From positions 248,001-312,000 of the forward strand of contig NZ_LLZN01000001.1 of the NCBI RefSeq assembly GCF_001509795.1: a stretch of DNA of 64,000 nucleotides. Direction: 5' to 3'. Below are positions 56,044 through 64,000 of the stretch, piece after piece (position 1 is the stretch's first letter; every line of letters starts with the position of its first letter). This DNA is from Streptomyces sp. NRRL WC-3605. Lineage in GTDB: Bacteria > Actinomycetota > Actinomycetes > Streptomycetales > Streptomycetaceae. The notes beneath the pieces are model-generated. The model was not told the origin of the DNA, did not search any database, and worked only from the letters and a program-made list of their open reading frames with translations. Made by a program: the position numbers and the translations under genes.

Positions 56044-56759
56044 GCGACCCGACCGAAGCGAGCGAGCCCGTGGAGCCGACCGGGGGGAGCGCGGGGGAGC
56101 GGCGGGTGCGCGTGGTCCTCGTCGACGACCACCGCATGTTCCGTACCGGGGTCCAGGCCGAGATCGGCCGGACCGAGGAGACCGGCGTCGAGGTCGTCGG
56201 TGAGGCCGCCGACGTCGACCAGGCGGTCACGGTCATCACCGCGACCCGTCCCGAGGTCGTCCTCCTGGACGTGCACCTGCCCGGCGGAGGCGGCGTCGAA
56301 GTGCTGCGGCGCTGCGCCCCGTTGATGGCGGACGCCGAGCGGCCCGTCCGCTTCCTCGCGCTGTCCGTCTCGGACGCGGCGGAGGACGTCATCGGCGTGA
56401 TCCGGGGCGGTGCGCGCGGCTACGTCACCAAGACGATCACCGGCACCGACCTGGTCGACTCGGTCTTCCGCGTCCAGGACGGCGACGCCGTGTTCTCGCC
56501 GCGGCTCGCCGGGTTCGTCCTGGACGCCTTCGCGTCGACGGACGCGCCGCCCGTCGACGAGGACCTGGACCGGCTCACCCAGCGCGAGCGGGAGGTCCTG
56601 CGGCTGATCGCGCGGGGGTACGCGTACAAGGAGATAGCCAAGCAGCTGTTCATCTCGGTGAAGACGGTCGAGTCCCATGTCTCGGCGGTGCTGCGCAAGC
56701 TCCAGCTGTCCAACCGGCACGAGCTGACCCGGTGGGCGACGGCCCGGCGCCTGGTCTGA
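56040..56759 (+). CDS. NarL/LuxR-type response regulator
   Basis: A 239-aa response regulator with an N-terminal receiver (VLVDDHRMFRTGVQAEI, phospho-Asp in VVLLDVHLPGGGG, Thr/Ser in LALSVSD, Lys in GYVTKTI) and a C-terminal LuxR HTH (LTQREREVLRLIARGYAYKEIAKQLFISVKTVESHVSAVLRKLQL). It overlaps the sensor kinase by 4 bases and is its cognate partner. The heptamer cluster upstream of the kinase is a possible target; the PspC gene across the divergent promoter is the most likely regulon member. Confidence 0.93.
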   Translation: MSDPTEASEPVEPTGGSAGERRVRVVLVDDHRMFRTGVQAEIGRTEETGVEVVGEAADVDQAVTVITATRPEVVLLDVHLPGGGGVEVLRRCAPLMADAERPVRFLALSVSDAAEDVIGVIRGGARGYVTKTITGTDLVDSVFRVQDGDAVFSPRLAGFVLDAFASTDAPPVDEDLDRLTQREREVLRLIARGYAYKEIAKQLFISVKTVESHVSAVLRKLQLSNRHELTRWATARRLV

Positions 56760-56786
56760 CGCCGGCTGAAGGCGGGCTCCGCCCGG

Positions 56787-57845
56787 TCACGCCACGCGTG
56801 TGGCCCCCGCGAACGGCATCTCGTCGAGCGGGGCCACCCGCACCGGCGCGGACGGGTTGGGGGCGTGGATCATCTGCCCGTTGCCGATGTACAGGCCGAC
56901 GTGGCTGATGCCGGAGTAGAAGAACACCAGGTCCCCGGGGAGCAGTTCGGACCGGGAGACCCTGCGGCCCGCGCCGATCTGGCTGTAGGTCGTCCGGGGC
57001 AGGGAGACACCGGCCGCGCGGTAGGCGGCCTGCGTCAGACCCGAGCAGTCGAAGGCGTTCGGACCGGTCGCCCCCCAGACGTAGGGGCTGCCGAGTTTGG
57101 TGTAGGCGTACGACACGGCGGCCGCGGCCCGCGCGTTCGGGGCCTGCGCCGCCGCCGACCCGGGGGCGGCGAGGACGGTGCGGGCGGCGGAGGCGGAGCG
57201 GTCGGCGCGGTCGTCCAGGGCGCGTTCACCGCCGGTCAGCCGCGCCAGGTGCGCACGGGCCTCGTCCAGCTTGCCGGTGATCGTCTTCTTGTGCCGCCGG
57301 AGTTCCGCCTGGCGTGACGTCAGCGACTTCAGCTCGACGCGTGCGGCGCCGCGCAGTTGCTCGATCTCGCGCAGCTGACGGCGGACCTCGGCGACGGACG
57401 CCGCCTGCCGGTTGCCGGCGCGCTCGGCGAACTCCGCCCCGTCGAGATAGCGGTCCGGGTCGGAGGAGAGCGCGAGCTGGAAGGCCGGGTCCACGCCGCC
57501 GTCCCGGTACTGGGCCGCCGCCATCGAACCCAGGGCCTCCCGGGCCGCGTTGAGCTTCTGCGTCTTGCGCGCGGCCTCGTCCTGCAGCGCGCGGATCCGC
57601 CGGCCGGCCGCCTCCGACTTCTCCCGCGCTCCGTTGTACTTCTCGGTGGCGACCTCCGCCTCCTGGTACAGCTTGTCCACCTTCGCCTTGACCTGGGCCG
57701 GGGTCAGCTGCGGCTCCGCGTGTCCGGTCCCGTCGAACCCCGTCGCCGTCGCCGCGCCCGCCAGAGCGATCGTCCAGGCGGTCCGGGCCGTGCGGCCCGC
57801 GCCGGCGGCAGTCGTTCTCGAGCGGGGTTTCCGGTGCGCTGCCAC
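56787..57845 (-). CDS. NlpC/P60 secreted peptidoglycan hydrolase (copy 1)
   Basis: A 352-aa exported hydrolase. A signal peptide (about residues 1-42) is followed by a long coiled coil (about 50-215: AQVKAKVDKLYQEAEVATEKYN..., RRQLREIEQLRGAARVELKSLTSRQAELRRHKKTITGKLDEARAHLARL) and a C-terminal NlpC/P60 domain with Cys in NAFDCSGLTQAAYRAAGV, His in YSGISHVGLYIGNGQMIHAP and a further polar residue. Coiled-coil-plus-P60 endopeptidases of this type usually need activation by a partner. GTG start 57845 gives the MAAHRKPR N-terminus. It has no recognisable ydaO riboswitch, unlike the paralogue at 60514. Confidence 0.9.
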   Translation of the reverse strand: MAAHRKPRSRTTAAGAGRTARTAWTIALAGAATATGFDGTGHAEPQLTPAQVKAKVDKLYQEAEVATEKYNGAREKSEAAGRRIRALQDEAARKTQKLNAAREALGSMAAAQYRDGGVDPAFQLALSSDPDRYLDGAEFAERAGNRQAASVAEVRRQLREIEQLRGAARVELKSLTSRQAELRRHKKTITGKLDEARAHLARLTGGERALDDRADRSASAARTVLAAPGSAAAQAPNARAAAAVSYAYTKLGSPYVWGATGPNAFDCSGLTQAAYRAAGVSLPRTTYSQIGAGRRVSRSELLPGDLVFFYSGISHVGLYIGNGQMIHAPNPSAPVRVAPLDEMPFAGATRVA

Positions 57846-58208
57846 GTGGACTGCACGTCCTTCCGTACGGGGGGACTCGCGCGTCCGGCGGCGACCCGCA
57901 CAGGGGGAGCGGACCGCCGCCGGACCTTTCTCGGCGGTGGTGACCGACGGCCGCCCCTGGCCCGGGCGGCGGTGGGGAGCCGGTCACCTGGGGGAGGACG
58001 CTAAACCGCTGTGTGTCGGGACGGTAACGCGTTGTGCGGAAGTGCCGCGAGAGGACCGGGCGTGACCGTAAGTGACCGCGACGCCGGGGAGGCGGCGTCT
58101 TGTTCACGCTGTGTGGTGACCGATGTGAGGGTTCGGTGGGCGAGGAGGAGGGCGGAGTGCTATGAGGCGCATATATGCACCCGCCGACTAGCCCGTGTAC
58201 AGGGACGG
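57846..58208. other. Gene-free leader region of the NlpC/P60 copy 1 gene
   Basis: This G/C-rich leader has several possible stems but none of the ydaO landmarks present upstream of copy 2. Together with the repeat array that follows, it forms a divergent promoter region of about 540 bases. I assign no promoter with confidence. Confidence 0.5.
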
Positions 58209-58318
58209 CCCAGCCGGTGTGCACGGGCGACCCAGCCGGTGTGCACGGGTGACCCAGCCGATGTGCACGGGTGACCCAGCCGGTGTGCACGGGTGACCCA
58301 GCCGGTGTGCACGGGCGG
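58209..58318. repeat. Five 22-bp tandem repeats
   Basis: Five contiguous 22-bp units, each starting CCCAGCCGGTGTGCACGGG or one base different, run from 58209 to 58318 without spacers. Every unit has a GTGCAC palindrome and the GGGTGACCC junction is itself palindromic. The array ends about 65 bases before the start of the small membrane protein gene. Confidence 0.9.
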
Positions 58319-58384
58319 CCGGGCCCGGATCCGCCGTGCACCCGGTGCGGGCGCCGGGCGGGCCGGTCGTTAGGCTCCGGCCCC

Positions 58385-58738
58385 ATGGACGTACTCATCC
58401 ACCTCTTCGTGGGCCTGCACATCGTCGGGATCGCCGCGCTGCTCGGCGGTTTCCTCACCCAGATGAAGGCGATGGGCCAGGGCACCGCCCGGTTCGTGCC
58501 GGCCATGCTGCACGGCGCGCTGACCATGCTGGTCACGGGGGTGGTCCTGGTCGGCCTGAACCAGGCGGACGACCAGTCGGTGAACAACGTCAAGATCGGC
58601 GTGAAGCTGGCCCTGCTCGTCGTGATCCTCGGACTCGTCTATGTGAAGCGGGACGAGGAGAAGGTGGACGCGAAGCTGTTCGGCCTGGTGGGTCTGCTGA
58701 CCCTGGCCAACATCTTCATCGCCGTGCTCTGGACGTGA
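58385..58738 (+). CDS. Small polytopic membrane protein, 117 aa
   Basis: Four predicted transmembrane helices (about residues 2-25, 41-60, 72-89, 99-117), with KRDEEKVDAK between the last two. I do not recognise a named family. ATG 58385 is the only reasonable start. Its 3' end overlaps the convergent TehA-like gene by 23 bases. The tandem-repeat array lies just upstream and may influence its expression. Confidence 0.8.
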   Translation: MDVLIHLFVGLHIVGIAALLGGFLTQMKAMGQGTARFVPAMLHGALTMLVTGVVLVGLNQADDQSVNNVKIGVKLALLVVILGLVYVKRDEEKVDAKLFGLVGLLTLANIFIAVLWT

Positions 58739-59720
58739 CGCCGGCCGGGGGACCGTCCGCGAGGTGGTGGCGTACGGCGCCGGCGGCGACCGCGACCCAC
58801 ACCGCCACCGCGATCCACAGCAGGACCTCGCCGGGGACCTCCAGCCACGGGACGTCCAGGGTGGCGGAGACGGAGAGCATCGCCGCCGCCGACATCCCCA
58901 TCGGGAAGACGGTCGACCAGCGGCGCACGTCGTACCGCGGCCTCGGCCGGGCGATCTCGGCGGCGAGCAGGACGACGAACCAGGCCATGTCCAGGGCGAC
59001 GAGCGCGTAGGTCACCGTGCGCAGCGCGGTGAAGTCGTCGTCGTTCCACAGGTTGGGGACGGGCCCGTCGGCCGCGAGGAGCCGGGCGCCGGCCAGGGCC
59101 GAGATCGCGAGCGCGCCGCCCGCCACCCAGTGGTCACCGGGACCGCGGACGACCTCCCGCCGGTCGAAGCGGGTCCAGGCCACGGCGTACAGGAGCAGTC
59201 CGAGCCAGAACAGCACCAGGGCCGCGTGCGCGAGCCAGGCCACCTGCGCCGTGGCGGCCAGCGTGGCCGCGAGGACGGCGAGCCCCTGTGTGGCCACGCA
59301 GCCCAGGAAGACGGACCCCGGCATTCCGTGACGCCAGTGCCGTACGACCACGTACAGCAGGCCCGGCCAGAGCGCGAAGGCGAGGGCCAGCAGTGCCTCG
59401 GCGAGGGTCTGCCGGCCCGCCGCGGCGAAGCGGGTGCCGAGCACCGCGGTCGCGGCGACGGTGCAGAGCGAGACCGGGGTGACCGCCGCCCTCACCCACG
59501 CGGAGCGGTGCCACAGGAGCCGGGCGAGGAAGTCGCAGGCTAGGGCCAGCCAGGCGACGCACGCCAGGGCGAGGGCGATCCGGGACAGGATCGCGTGACC
59601 CGTCTGGTGCAGGGCCACCGAGAGGATGCCGGTGGCCATGACCGAGGCGCCGGCGGCGGGCGGACGCCGTGACCACCAGGTGGGCAGGGGGGACGCGGGC
59701 GCGGGTGTGGCGGCGGGCAT
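58716..59720 (-). CDS. TehA/SLAC1-like membrane transporter
   Basis: A 334-aa membrane protein with about ten predicted transmembrane helices. The N-terminal helix reads GASVMATGILSVALHQTG, a signature of the TehA/SLAC1/Mae1 family of anion and dicarboxylate channels, and the NDDDFTALRTVTYALVALDMAWFVVLLA segment is consistent. The exact substrate cannot be told. The stop overlaps the small membrane protein gene on the other strand, and the start has a free upstream region of about 190 bases before the MOSC gene. Confidence 0.78.
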   Translation of the reverse strand: MPAATPAPASPLPTWWSRRPPAAGASVMATGILSVALHQTGHAILSRIALALACVAWLALACDFLARLLWHRSAWVRAAVTPVSLCTVAATAVLGTRFAAAGRQTLAEALLALAFALWPGLLYVVVRHWRHGMPGSVFLGCVATQGLAVLAATLAATAQVAWLAHAALVLFWLGLLLYAVAWTRFDRREVVRGPGDHWVAGGALAISALAGARLLAADGPVPNLWNDDDFTALRTVTYALVALDMAWFVVLLAAEIARPRPRYDVRRWSTVFPMGMSAAAMLSVSATLDVPWLEVPGEVLLWIAVAVWVAVAAGAVRHHLADGPPAGVTSRARR

Positions 59721-59912
59721 GGGCCGATGCTAAGGAGCGCGGCACCGGCGTGCGGGCGGGGGCGCGCGCGGGGGGTGGGTGAATCGACGGCCCCTGCGGC
59801 CCGGGAGCCGGACGCGCCGGCTCCTTCACGGAGCGTCGAGGGCGTCGGCTCCCTCCCGGGACCGTCCAGGCGCCGGCTCTCCCGGGACCGTTCAGAGCCC
59901 CGAGAGCTTCCC

Positions 59913-60455
59913 TCAGACCCGGTCCAGGGGCCGGTGCGGCCCCTCCGGCAGCTTCACCTCGATCGTGTCGCCAGGGCGCACCGCACCGCCCTCCACGACG
60001 ACGCCCATGATCCCCGCCTTGCGCACGACGCGGCCGGCCTCGTCGCGGCCCACCACCCGCTTGAGCAGCCCGTCCTGGAAGTGGTCGATCTGCAGGCAGG
60101 GGTTCCGCAGCCCGGTCACCTCGACCACGGCCTCGGCGCCGATGCGCAGCAGCGTGCCCACCGGAAGGCCCAGCAGGTCCAGGCCGCGCGTGGTGACGTT
60201 CTCCCCGAGCTCGCCGGGCGCCACCCGGAATCCGGCCTCGGCGAGCTCGGCGAAGAGCTCCTCATGGATGAGGTGCACCTGACGCAGGTTCGGCTGCGTG
60301 GGGTCCTGGGCGACCCGCGAGCGGTGCTTCACCGTCACCCCCGCGTGGACGTCCCCGTCCACCCCCAGGCCCTTCAGCAGGGTGATGCCCTCCCGGTTCG
60401 GCTTCGTGAACGAGTAGACCTCGTTCCTGCTGACCGCCGTCACTTCCCCGGTCAT
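59913..60455 (-). CDS. MOSC-domain protein (second copy)
   Basis: A 180-aa MOSC-domain protein distinct from the one at 18631. Motifs include VSRNEVYSFTKPNREGITLLKGLGVDGDVHAG, the FRVAPGELGENVTTRGLDLLGLPVGT stretch and the conserved Cys in GLRNPCLQIDHFQDGL (about residue 121). This shorter form is the stand-alone MOSC type. ATG 60455 lies 9 bases after GAGGGGG; GTG 60461 is possible. It lies downstream of the NlpC/P60 copy 2 gene on the same strand, separated by about 60 bases, so co-transcription is possible but no functional link is known. Confidence 0.87.
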   Translation of the reverse strand: MTGEVTAVSRNEVYSFTKPNREGITLLKGLGVDGDVHAGVTVKHRSRVAQDPTQPNLRQVHLIHEELFAELAEAGFRVAPGELGENVTTRGLDLLGLPVGTLLRIGAEAVVEVTGLRNPCLQIDHFQDGLLKRVVGRDEAGRVVRKAGIMGVVVEGGAVRPGDTIEVKLPEGPHRPLDRV

Positions 60456-60513
60456 GGACACGGGCCCCCTCGTTCGTCCGGTTCCTGCCGTTCCCTGCCG
60501 TTCCCTGCCGCCG

Positions 60514-61671
60514 TCACGCCGGGCGGACCACGCTGTGGATCGACGACTCGCCGTCGTAATAGATCGACTCCTCGCGGACGTACGCGCCGGGCTTCGGGGC
60601 GTGGATCATCATGCCGTTGCCGATGTAGAGGCCCACGTGCGTGATGTCGTCGTAGAAGAAGACCAGGTCACCGGGCTGGGCGCTGGAGAGAGGGACCGTC
60701 GTGCCCGCCTCGACCTGGTCGTAGGTCACGCGCGGGATGTCGACGCCGGCGGCCTTCCAGGCGGCCTGGGTGAGGCCGGAGCAGTCGTAGGAGTCGGGGC
60801 CGGTGGCGCCCCAGACGTACGGCTTGCCGATCTGGGTGCGGGCGAAGGCGAGCGCCTTCTCGGCCTTCGTGGCGTACGACCCGTCCGGGGCGGTGCTCCC
60901 CTGCTCCTGCTGCCCCTGTTCCTGCTGCTGCGCGGCCTCCTCGCGCTCGCGCTCGCGTTCGGCCTCCGCCTGCTGCCGGGCCAGCTCCTCGGCCTTGCGG
61001 GCGGCCTCTTCCTGCTTGCGCTTCTCGATCGCGGCGAGGCGGGCCTTCTCCTGCGCGGTCAGCTCGGAGAGCAGCTGACGCGCGTCCGCGAGCTTCTTCT
61101 GGACGGTCGACTTGGCGGTCCGCAGGTCCTTCTGCGACTCGGTGAGCGTCTCGAGGCTCCGGGTGGCCTCCTGGCGCTTCTTCATCGTCGCGGACTGCTC
61201 GGTGAAGTACTCGTCCACCGACTGCTTCTGACGTCCCGTCATACGGTTCATCAGCTGGGACTGGTCGAAGTAGTCCTGGGGCGTGTCCGCGAGGAGGAAC
61301 GTCGCGGTGTCCGGGGCGGCGGCTCCGGTGCGGTACTGGGCGGCGGCGTTGCGGCCCAGCTCCTCGCGCGCGTCGTTGAGCTTCTGCGTGCGCCGGGCGA
61401 CGTCGTCGAGGAGGGTGTCGACGCGCTTGCGCTGCTTGGTCGTCTTCTCCTTGGCCGCGTTGTACTTCTCGGTGGCCGACTCCGCCTGGCGGTAGAGGTC
61501 GTCGACCTTCTTCTCGACCTCTTCGAGGCTCGGCCTGTCGTCGGCGGACGGGTTCGCCTGGGCCGTCTGGGACAGCAGGGCCACGGAGGTGAGGGCCGCG
61601 GTGGCCAGCGCGGGGGTCCGTATGCCTGCGACGCGCGTGCCGGAGGGACGCGACTTGCGGTGCGACGCCAA
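60514..61671 (-). CDS. NlpC/P60 secreted peptidoglycan hydrolase (copy 2), ydaO-controlled
   Basis: A 385-aa exported hydrolase: signal peptide (about residues 1-40), a long coiled coil (about 50-240, ending in KRKQEEAARKAEELARQQAE and an EREREREE/QQQEQ region), then NlpC/P60 with Cys in DSYDCSGLTQAAWKAAGV and His in YDDITHVGLYIGNGMMIHAP. TTG 61671 is chosen because AAGGAG precedes it by 9 bases and it aligns with the ASHRKSRP/AAHRKPR start of copy 1. The ydaO-type riboswitch directly upstream puts expression under c-di-AMP control. Confidence 0.92.
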   Translation of the reverse strand: MASHRKSRPSGTRVAGIRTPALATAALTSVALLSQTAQANPSADDRPSLEEVEKKVDDLYRQAESATEKYNAAKEKTTKQRKRVDTLLDDVARRTQKLNDAREELGRNAAAQYRTGAAAPDTATFLLADTPQDYFDQSQLMNRMTGRQKQSVDEYFTEQSATMKKRQEATRSLETLTESQKDLRTAKSTVQKKLADARQLLSELTAQEKARLAAIEKRKQEEAARKAEELARQQAEAEREREREEAAQQQEQGQQEQGSTAPDGSYATKAEKALAFARTQIGKPYVWGATGPDSYDCSGLTQAAWKAAGVDIPRVTYDQVEAGTTVPLSSAQPGDLVFFYDDITHVGLYIGNGMMIHAPKPGAYVREESIYYDGESSIHSVVRPA

Positions 61672-61686
61672 GGGAGGCGACTCCTT

Positions 61687-61834
61687 CCATGCTCCGCCTA
61701 CCGAGTTAGCTGTCGGGTTCGGGCGGGTGGTTCGGAAGGGTTGCCCTACGGCCGCTCCCAGGACGGGAGGTCGGGCCGATTCACCCCAAGTTCGGTGGGT
61801 CCCCGGCTCCGGAGGCACCGGACTCGGCGGATGG
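61687..61834 (-). promoter_or_regulatory. ydaO/yuaA-type cyclic-di-AMP riboswitch
   Basis: Minus strand. P1 closes CCGCC (61830-61826) with GGCGG (61698-61694) and CCAT (61834-61831) with ATGG (61690-61687). Between them are the family's conserved elements GCCGGGGACCCA, TTGGGGTGAATCGG, GTAGGGCAACC and CCGAACCCGACAGCTAAC. It ends about 15 bases before the TTG start. In Streptomyces this class turns expression of wall hydrolases off at high c-di-AMP. Confidence 0.85.
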
Positions 61835-62182
61835 CCGTGCGGCCCGGCGTCGTTCGCCGGTGGGGGTCGTACGGCCTGCCCGGCACGGTAGCCAACCCGT
61901 GTGGCCGCTGTGAAGGTTGATGTGCGATATGCCCGATACATTTTCGTGACCTCCGGTCAGGGGAGGGGGGTGAGGGGTGCCGGCCGGGCGGATGGCACCG
62001 TTCTGGTGCGCTTGATCCCATTGATCCGTAGTGAGTCGGTTTCCTGCGATCCCGTCGAGCGATGTGTGGCGTGATGGGGTGACTTCGTACGGTGACCGGG
62101 CGCCCGGGCCGGCGGACCGGAAGGTGTGATGTTCTCGAGGCGGCGGCCGGTTGTCGGTGGGGCCGCCTAGACTCGGAGAGCG
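61835..62182. other. Intergenic region between the riboswitch and pcrA
   Basis: About 350 bases with no gene. On the minus strand it must contain the NlpC/P60 copy 2 promoter: the A/T-rich stretch around 61925-61950 contains TGTATC and CATATC hexamers. On the plus strand TAGACT at 62168-62173 could be the pcrA -10; I see no good -35 for it. Confidence 0.45.
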
Positions 62183-64000
62183 ATGAGCAGCCTCTTTGAC
62201 GACAGCTTCCTGGCGGACCTCCAGGCCCCACGGGCCCACGGGGAAGAGCACCCGCCGCCGCCCGAGGACGATCACATTCCGGAGCCGGTTCCGGACGATC
62301 TGTTCGGCGGGAAGTTCGACGTGCCGCCGGACCGCGACGCCTACTACCGCGACGGCGCCCCGCGCCCGGCCCTCGACGCAGCCGCGCTGCTGGAGGGGCT
62401 CAACGAGAACCAGCGCGCGGCCGTCGTCCACTCCGGCACCCCGCTGCTCATCGTGGCCGGAGCCGGGTCCGGCAAGACCCGCGTGCTCACGCACCGCATC
62501 GCCCACCTCCTCGGCGAGCGGAACGTCCACCCGGGCCAGATCCTGGCGATCACCTTCACCAACAAGGCCGCCGGCGAGATGAAGGAGCGCGTCGAGCAGC
62601 TCGTCGGACCGCGGGCGAACGCGATGTGGGTGATGACCTTCCACAGCGCCTGCGTCCGCATCCTGCGCCGGGAGAGCAAGAAGCTCGGGTTCACCTCGTC
62701 GTTCTCGATCTACGACGCCGCCGACAGCAAGCGGTTGATGGCGCTCGTCTGCCGGGATCTCGACCTCGACCCCAAGCGGTTCCCGCCGAAGTCGTTCAGC
62801 GCCAAGATCAGCAACCTGAAGAACGAGCTGATCGACGAGGAGGACTTCGCAGCCCAGGCCACCGACGGCTTCGAGAAGACCCTCGCCCAGGCGTACGCGC
62901 TGTACCAGTCGCGGCTGCGGGAGGCCAACGCCCTCGACTTCGACGACCTGATCATGACGACGGTCAATCTGCTGCGCGCCTTCCCGGACGTCGCCGAGCA
63001 CTACCGCCGCCGGTTCCGGCACGTGCTCGTCGACGAGTACCAGGACACCAACCACGCGCAGTACGCGCTGGTGCGCGAGCTGGTCGGCACGTCCGAGCAC
63101 CCCGTCGACGTACCGCCCGAGGCCGAGGTCCCGCCCGCCGAGCTGTGCGTGGTGGGTGACGCCGACCAGTCGATCTACGCCTTCCGCGGCGCCACCATCC
63201 GCAACATCCTCCAGTTCGAGGAGGACTACCCCGACGCGACGACGATCCTGCTGGAGCAGAACTACCGCTCCACGCAGACCATCCTCAGCGCCGCCAACGC
63301 CGTCATCGAACGCAACGAGTCCCGCCGGCCGAAGAACCTGTGGACCAACGCGGGCGCGGGCGCGCGCATCACCGGCTACGTCGCGGACACCGAGCACGAC
63401 GAGGCGCAGTTCGTCGCCGACGAGATAGACCGCCTGACCGACGCCGGGGAGGCGAAGGCCGGAGACGTCGCCGTCTTCTACCGTACGAACGCCCAGTCCC
63501 GTGTCTTCGAGGAAGTCTTCATCCGCGTCGGGCTGCCCTACAAGGTCGTCGGCGGTGTGCGCTTCTACGAGCGCAAGGAGGTCCGGGACGTCCTGGCCTA
63601 CCTGCGGGTCCTGGCCAACCCCGAGGACTCCGTACCGCTGCGCCGCATCCTGAACGTCCCCAAGCGCGGCATCGGCGATCGCGCCGAGGCCATGATCGAC
63701 GCCCTGTCGCAGCGGGAGAAGATCAGCTTCCCGCAGGCCCTGCGGCGCGTCGACGAGGCGTACGGCATGGCCGCGCGGTCGACGAACGCCGTCAAGCGGT
63801 TCAACACGCTGATGGAGGAGCTCCGCACGATCGTCGAGTCCGGCGCGGGCCCGGCGACGGTCCTGGAGGCCGTCCTGGAACGGACCGGCTACCTCGCCGA
63901 GTTGCAGGCCTCCACCGACCCGCAGGACGAGACCCGGATCGAGAACCTCCAGGAACTCGCGGCCGTCGCCCTGGAGTTCGAGCAGGAGTCGGCGGAGGGC
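62183..64000 (+). CDS. pcrA: UvrD/PcrA-type ATP-dependent DNA helicase, N-terminal part (3' end outside window)
   Basis: A superfamily 1 3'-5' DNA helicase acting in repair and replication-fork maintenance. The visible 606 residues include the acidic N-terminal extension typical of actinobacteria, Walker A AGAGSGKTRVLTHR, motif Ia AITFTNKAAGEMKER, Walker B VLVDEYQDTN, motif III VVGDADQSIYAFRGA, and motif IV LEQNYRSTQTIL. The remaining domains run beyond the window. ATG 62183 gives MSSLFDDSFL. Single gene, divergent from the riboswitch-controlled hydrolase. Confidence 0.95.
   Translation, partial: MSSLFDDSFLADLQAPRAHGEEHPPPPEDDHIPEPVPDDLFGGKFDVPPDRDAYYRDGAPRPALDAAALLEGLNENQRAAVVHSGTPLLIVAGAGSGKTRVLTHRIAHLLGERNVHPGQILAITFTNKAAGEMKERVEQLVGPRANAMWVMTFHSACVRILRRESKKLGFTSSFSIYDAADSKRLMALVCRDLDLDPKRFPPKSFSAKISNLKNELIDEEDFAAQATDGFEKTLAQAYALYQSRLREANALDFDDLIMTTVNLLRAFPDVAEHYRRRFRHVLVDEYQDTNHAQYALVRELVGTSEHPVDVPPEAEVPPAELCVVGDADQSIYAFRGATIRNILQFEEDYPDATTILLEQNYRSTQTILSAANAVIERNESRRPKNLWTNAGAGARITGYVADTEHDEAQFVADEIDRLTDAGEAKAGDVAVFYRTNAQSRVFEEVFIRVGLPYKVVGGVRFYERKEVRDVLAYLRVLANPEDSVPLRRILNVPKRGIGDRAEAMIDALSQREKISFPQALRRVDEAYGMAARSTNAVKRFNTLMEELRTIVESGAGPATVLEAVLERTGYLAELQASTDPQDETRIENLQELAAVALEFEQESAEG

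Noticed and set aside
57846..58070. Second ydaO riboswitch upstream of the NlpC/P60 copy 1 gene
   Set aside because: None of the conserved segments (GGGGTGAATC, CCGAACCCG, GTAGG) are present and no P1-like pairing closes near the start.
58209..58318. Repeat array considered as a CRISPR
   Set aside because: The 22-bp units are contiguous with no spacers, and there are no cas genes in the window.
60668..61690. Alternative ATG-initiated frame (MEGVASLG...) overlapping NlpC/P60 copy 2
   Set aside because: It is a shifted frame giving Arg/Gly-rich sequence with no domain; the TTG-initiated frame carries the signal peptide, coiled coil and P60 motifs.

Overview
The window is a contiguous piece of a Streptomyces chromosome. 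The evidence is very high G+C with strong third-position bias, GTG/TTG starts, a WhiD/BldM/ShbA-like developmental block, a His-tailed GroEL1 behind two CIRCE operators, a five-member Ser/Thr kinase array, a class E sortase-type LAxTG protein and only one TTA codon found by eye. Gene order agrees with what I remember of the S. coelicolor SCO4745-SCO4797 core region. I see no transposase, integrase, tRNA, rRNA or CRISPR, so this is core chromosome rather than an island.

Layout. 1-6128: the end of alr, a hydrolase, then the t6A tRNA-modification genes tsaE, tsaB, rimI and tsaD, interrupted by a 60-aa ORF under a candidate iron box and a convergent membrane-anchored protein. 6249-13429: a LacI-type regulator, an LCP cell-wall ligase with a TTA codon, a YCII/ECF42 sigma pair, a methyltransferase divergent from two coupled polysaccharide deacetylase-like proteins. 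13494-15788: groES-groEL1 with two CIRCE operators and a terminator-like hairpin between the genes. 15863-20304: a Gly/Asp-tailed hypothetical, an ester cyclase-like protein, an SDR, a MOSC protein and a LysR regulator.

20347-25458: whiD and bldM divergent, an ECF sigma factor (ShbA/SigD-like), guaB and a guaB3-type paralogue without the catalytic Cys. 25573-28749: a nucleotide-sugar dehydrogenase-like protein whose catalytic Cys is Ala, and glpD. 29024-38711: five consecutive kinase-like receptors. The second is a pseudokinase with a large insertion. Four of the five share a related extracytoplasmic domain and the fourth has lost it. 38878-44941: succinic semialdehyde dehydrogenase, a GMC oxidoreductase with a four-Cys motif, a sortase substrate and a membrane-anchored hypothetical.

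45399-47589: chorismate mutase, preceded by what looks like a leaderless Phe/Tyr leader peptide and an attenuator hairpin, divergent from guaA. 47599-52862: a PPOX-fold protein, membrane hypotheticals, an aldolase-family protein, a DUF4429/SHOCT protein and a DoxX protein. 52937-56759: a Lia-like envelope-stress module (PspC/toastrack membrane protein divergent from a PspC-sensor kinase and a NarL-type regulator). 56787-64000: two NlpC/P60 secreted hydrolases, one with a ydaO-type cyclic-di-AMP riboswitch, a tandem-repeat array, a TehA-like protein, a second MOSC protein and the start of pcrA/uvrD.

The themes are nucleotide and tRNA maintenance, cell-wall remodelling and signalling. The most noteworthy observations are the chorismate mutase leader, the pseudokinase inside the kinase array, the nucleotide-sugar dehydrogenase without its nucleophile, the candidate iron box and the single TTA codon in the LCP gene. 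All calls come from reading the sequence; no searches were run.
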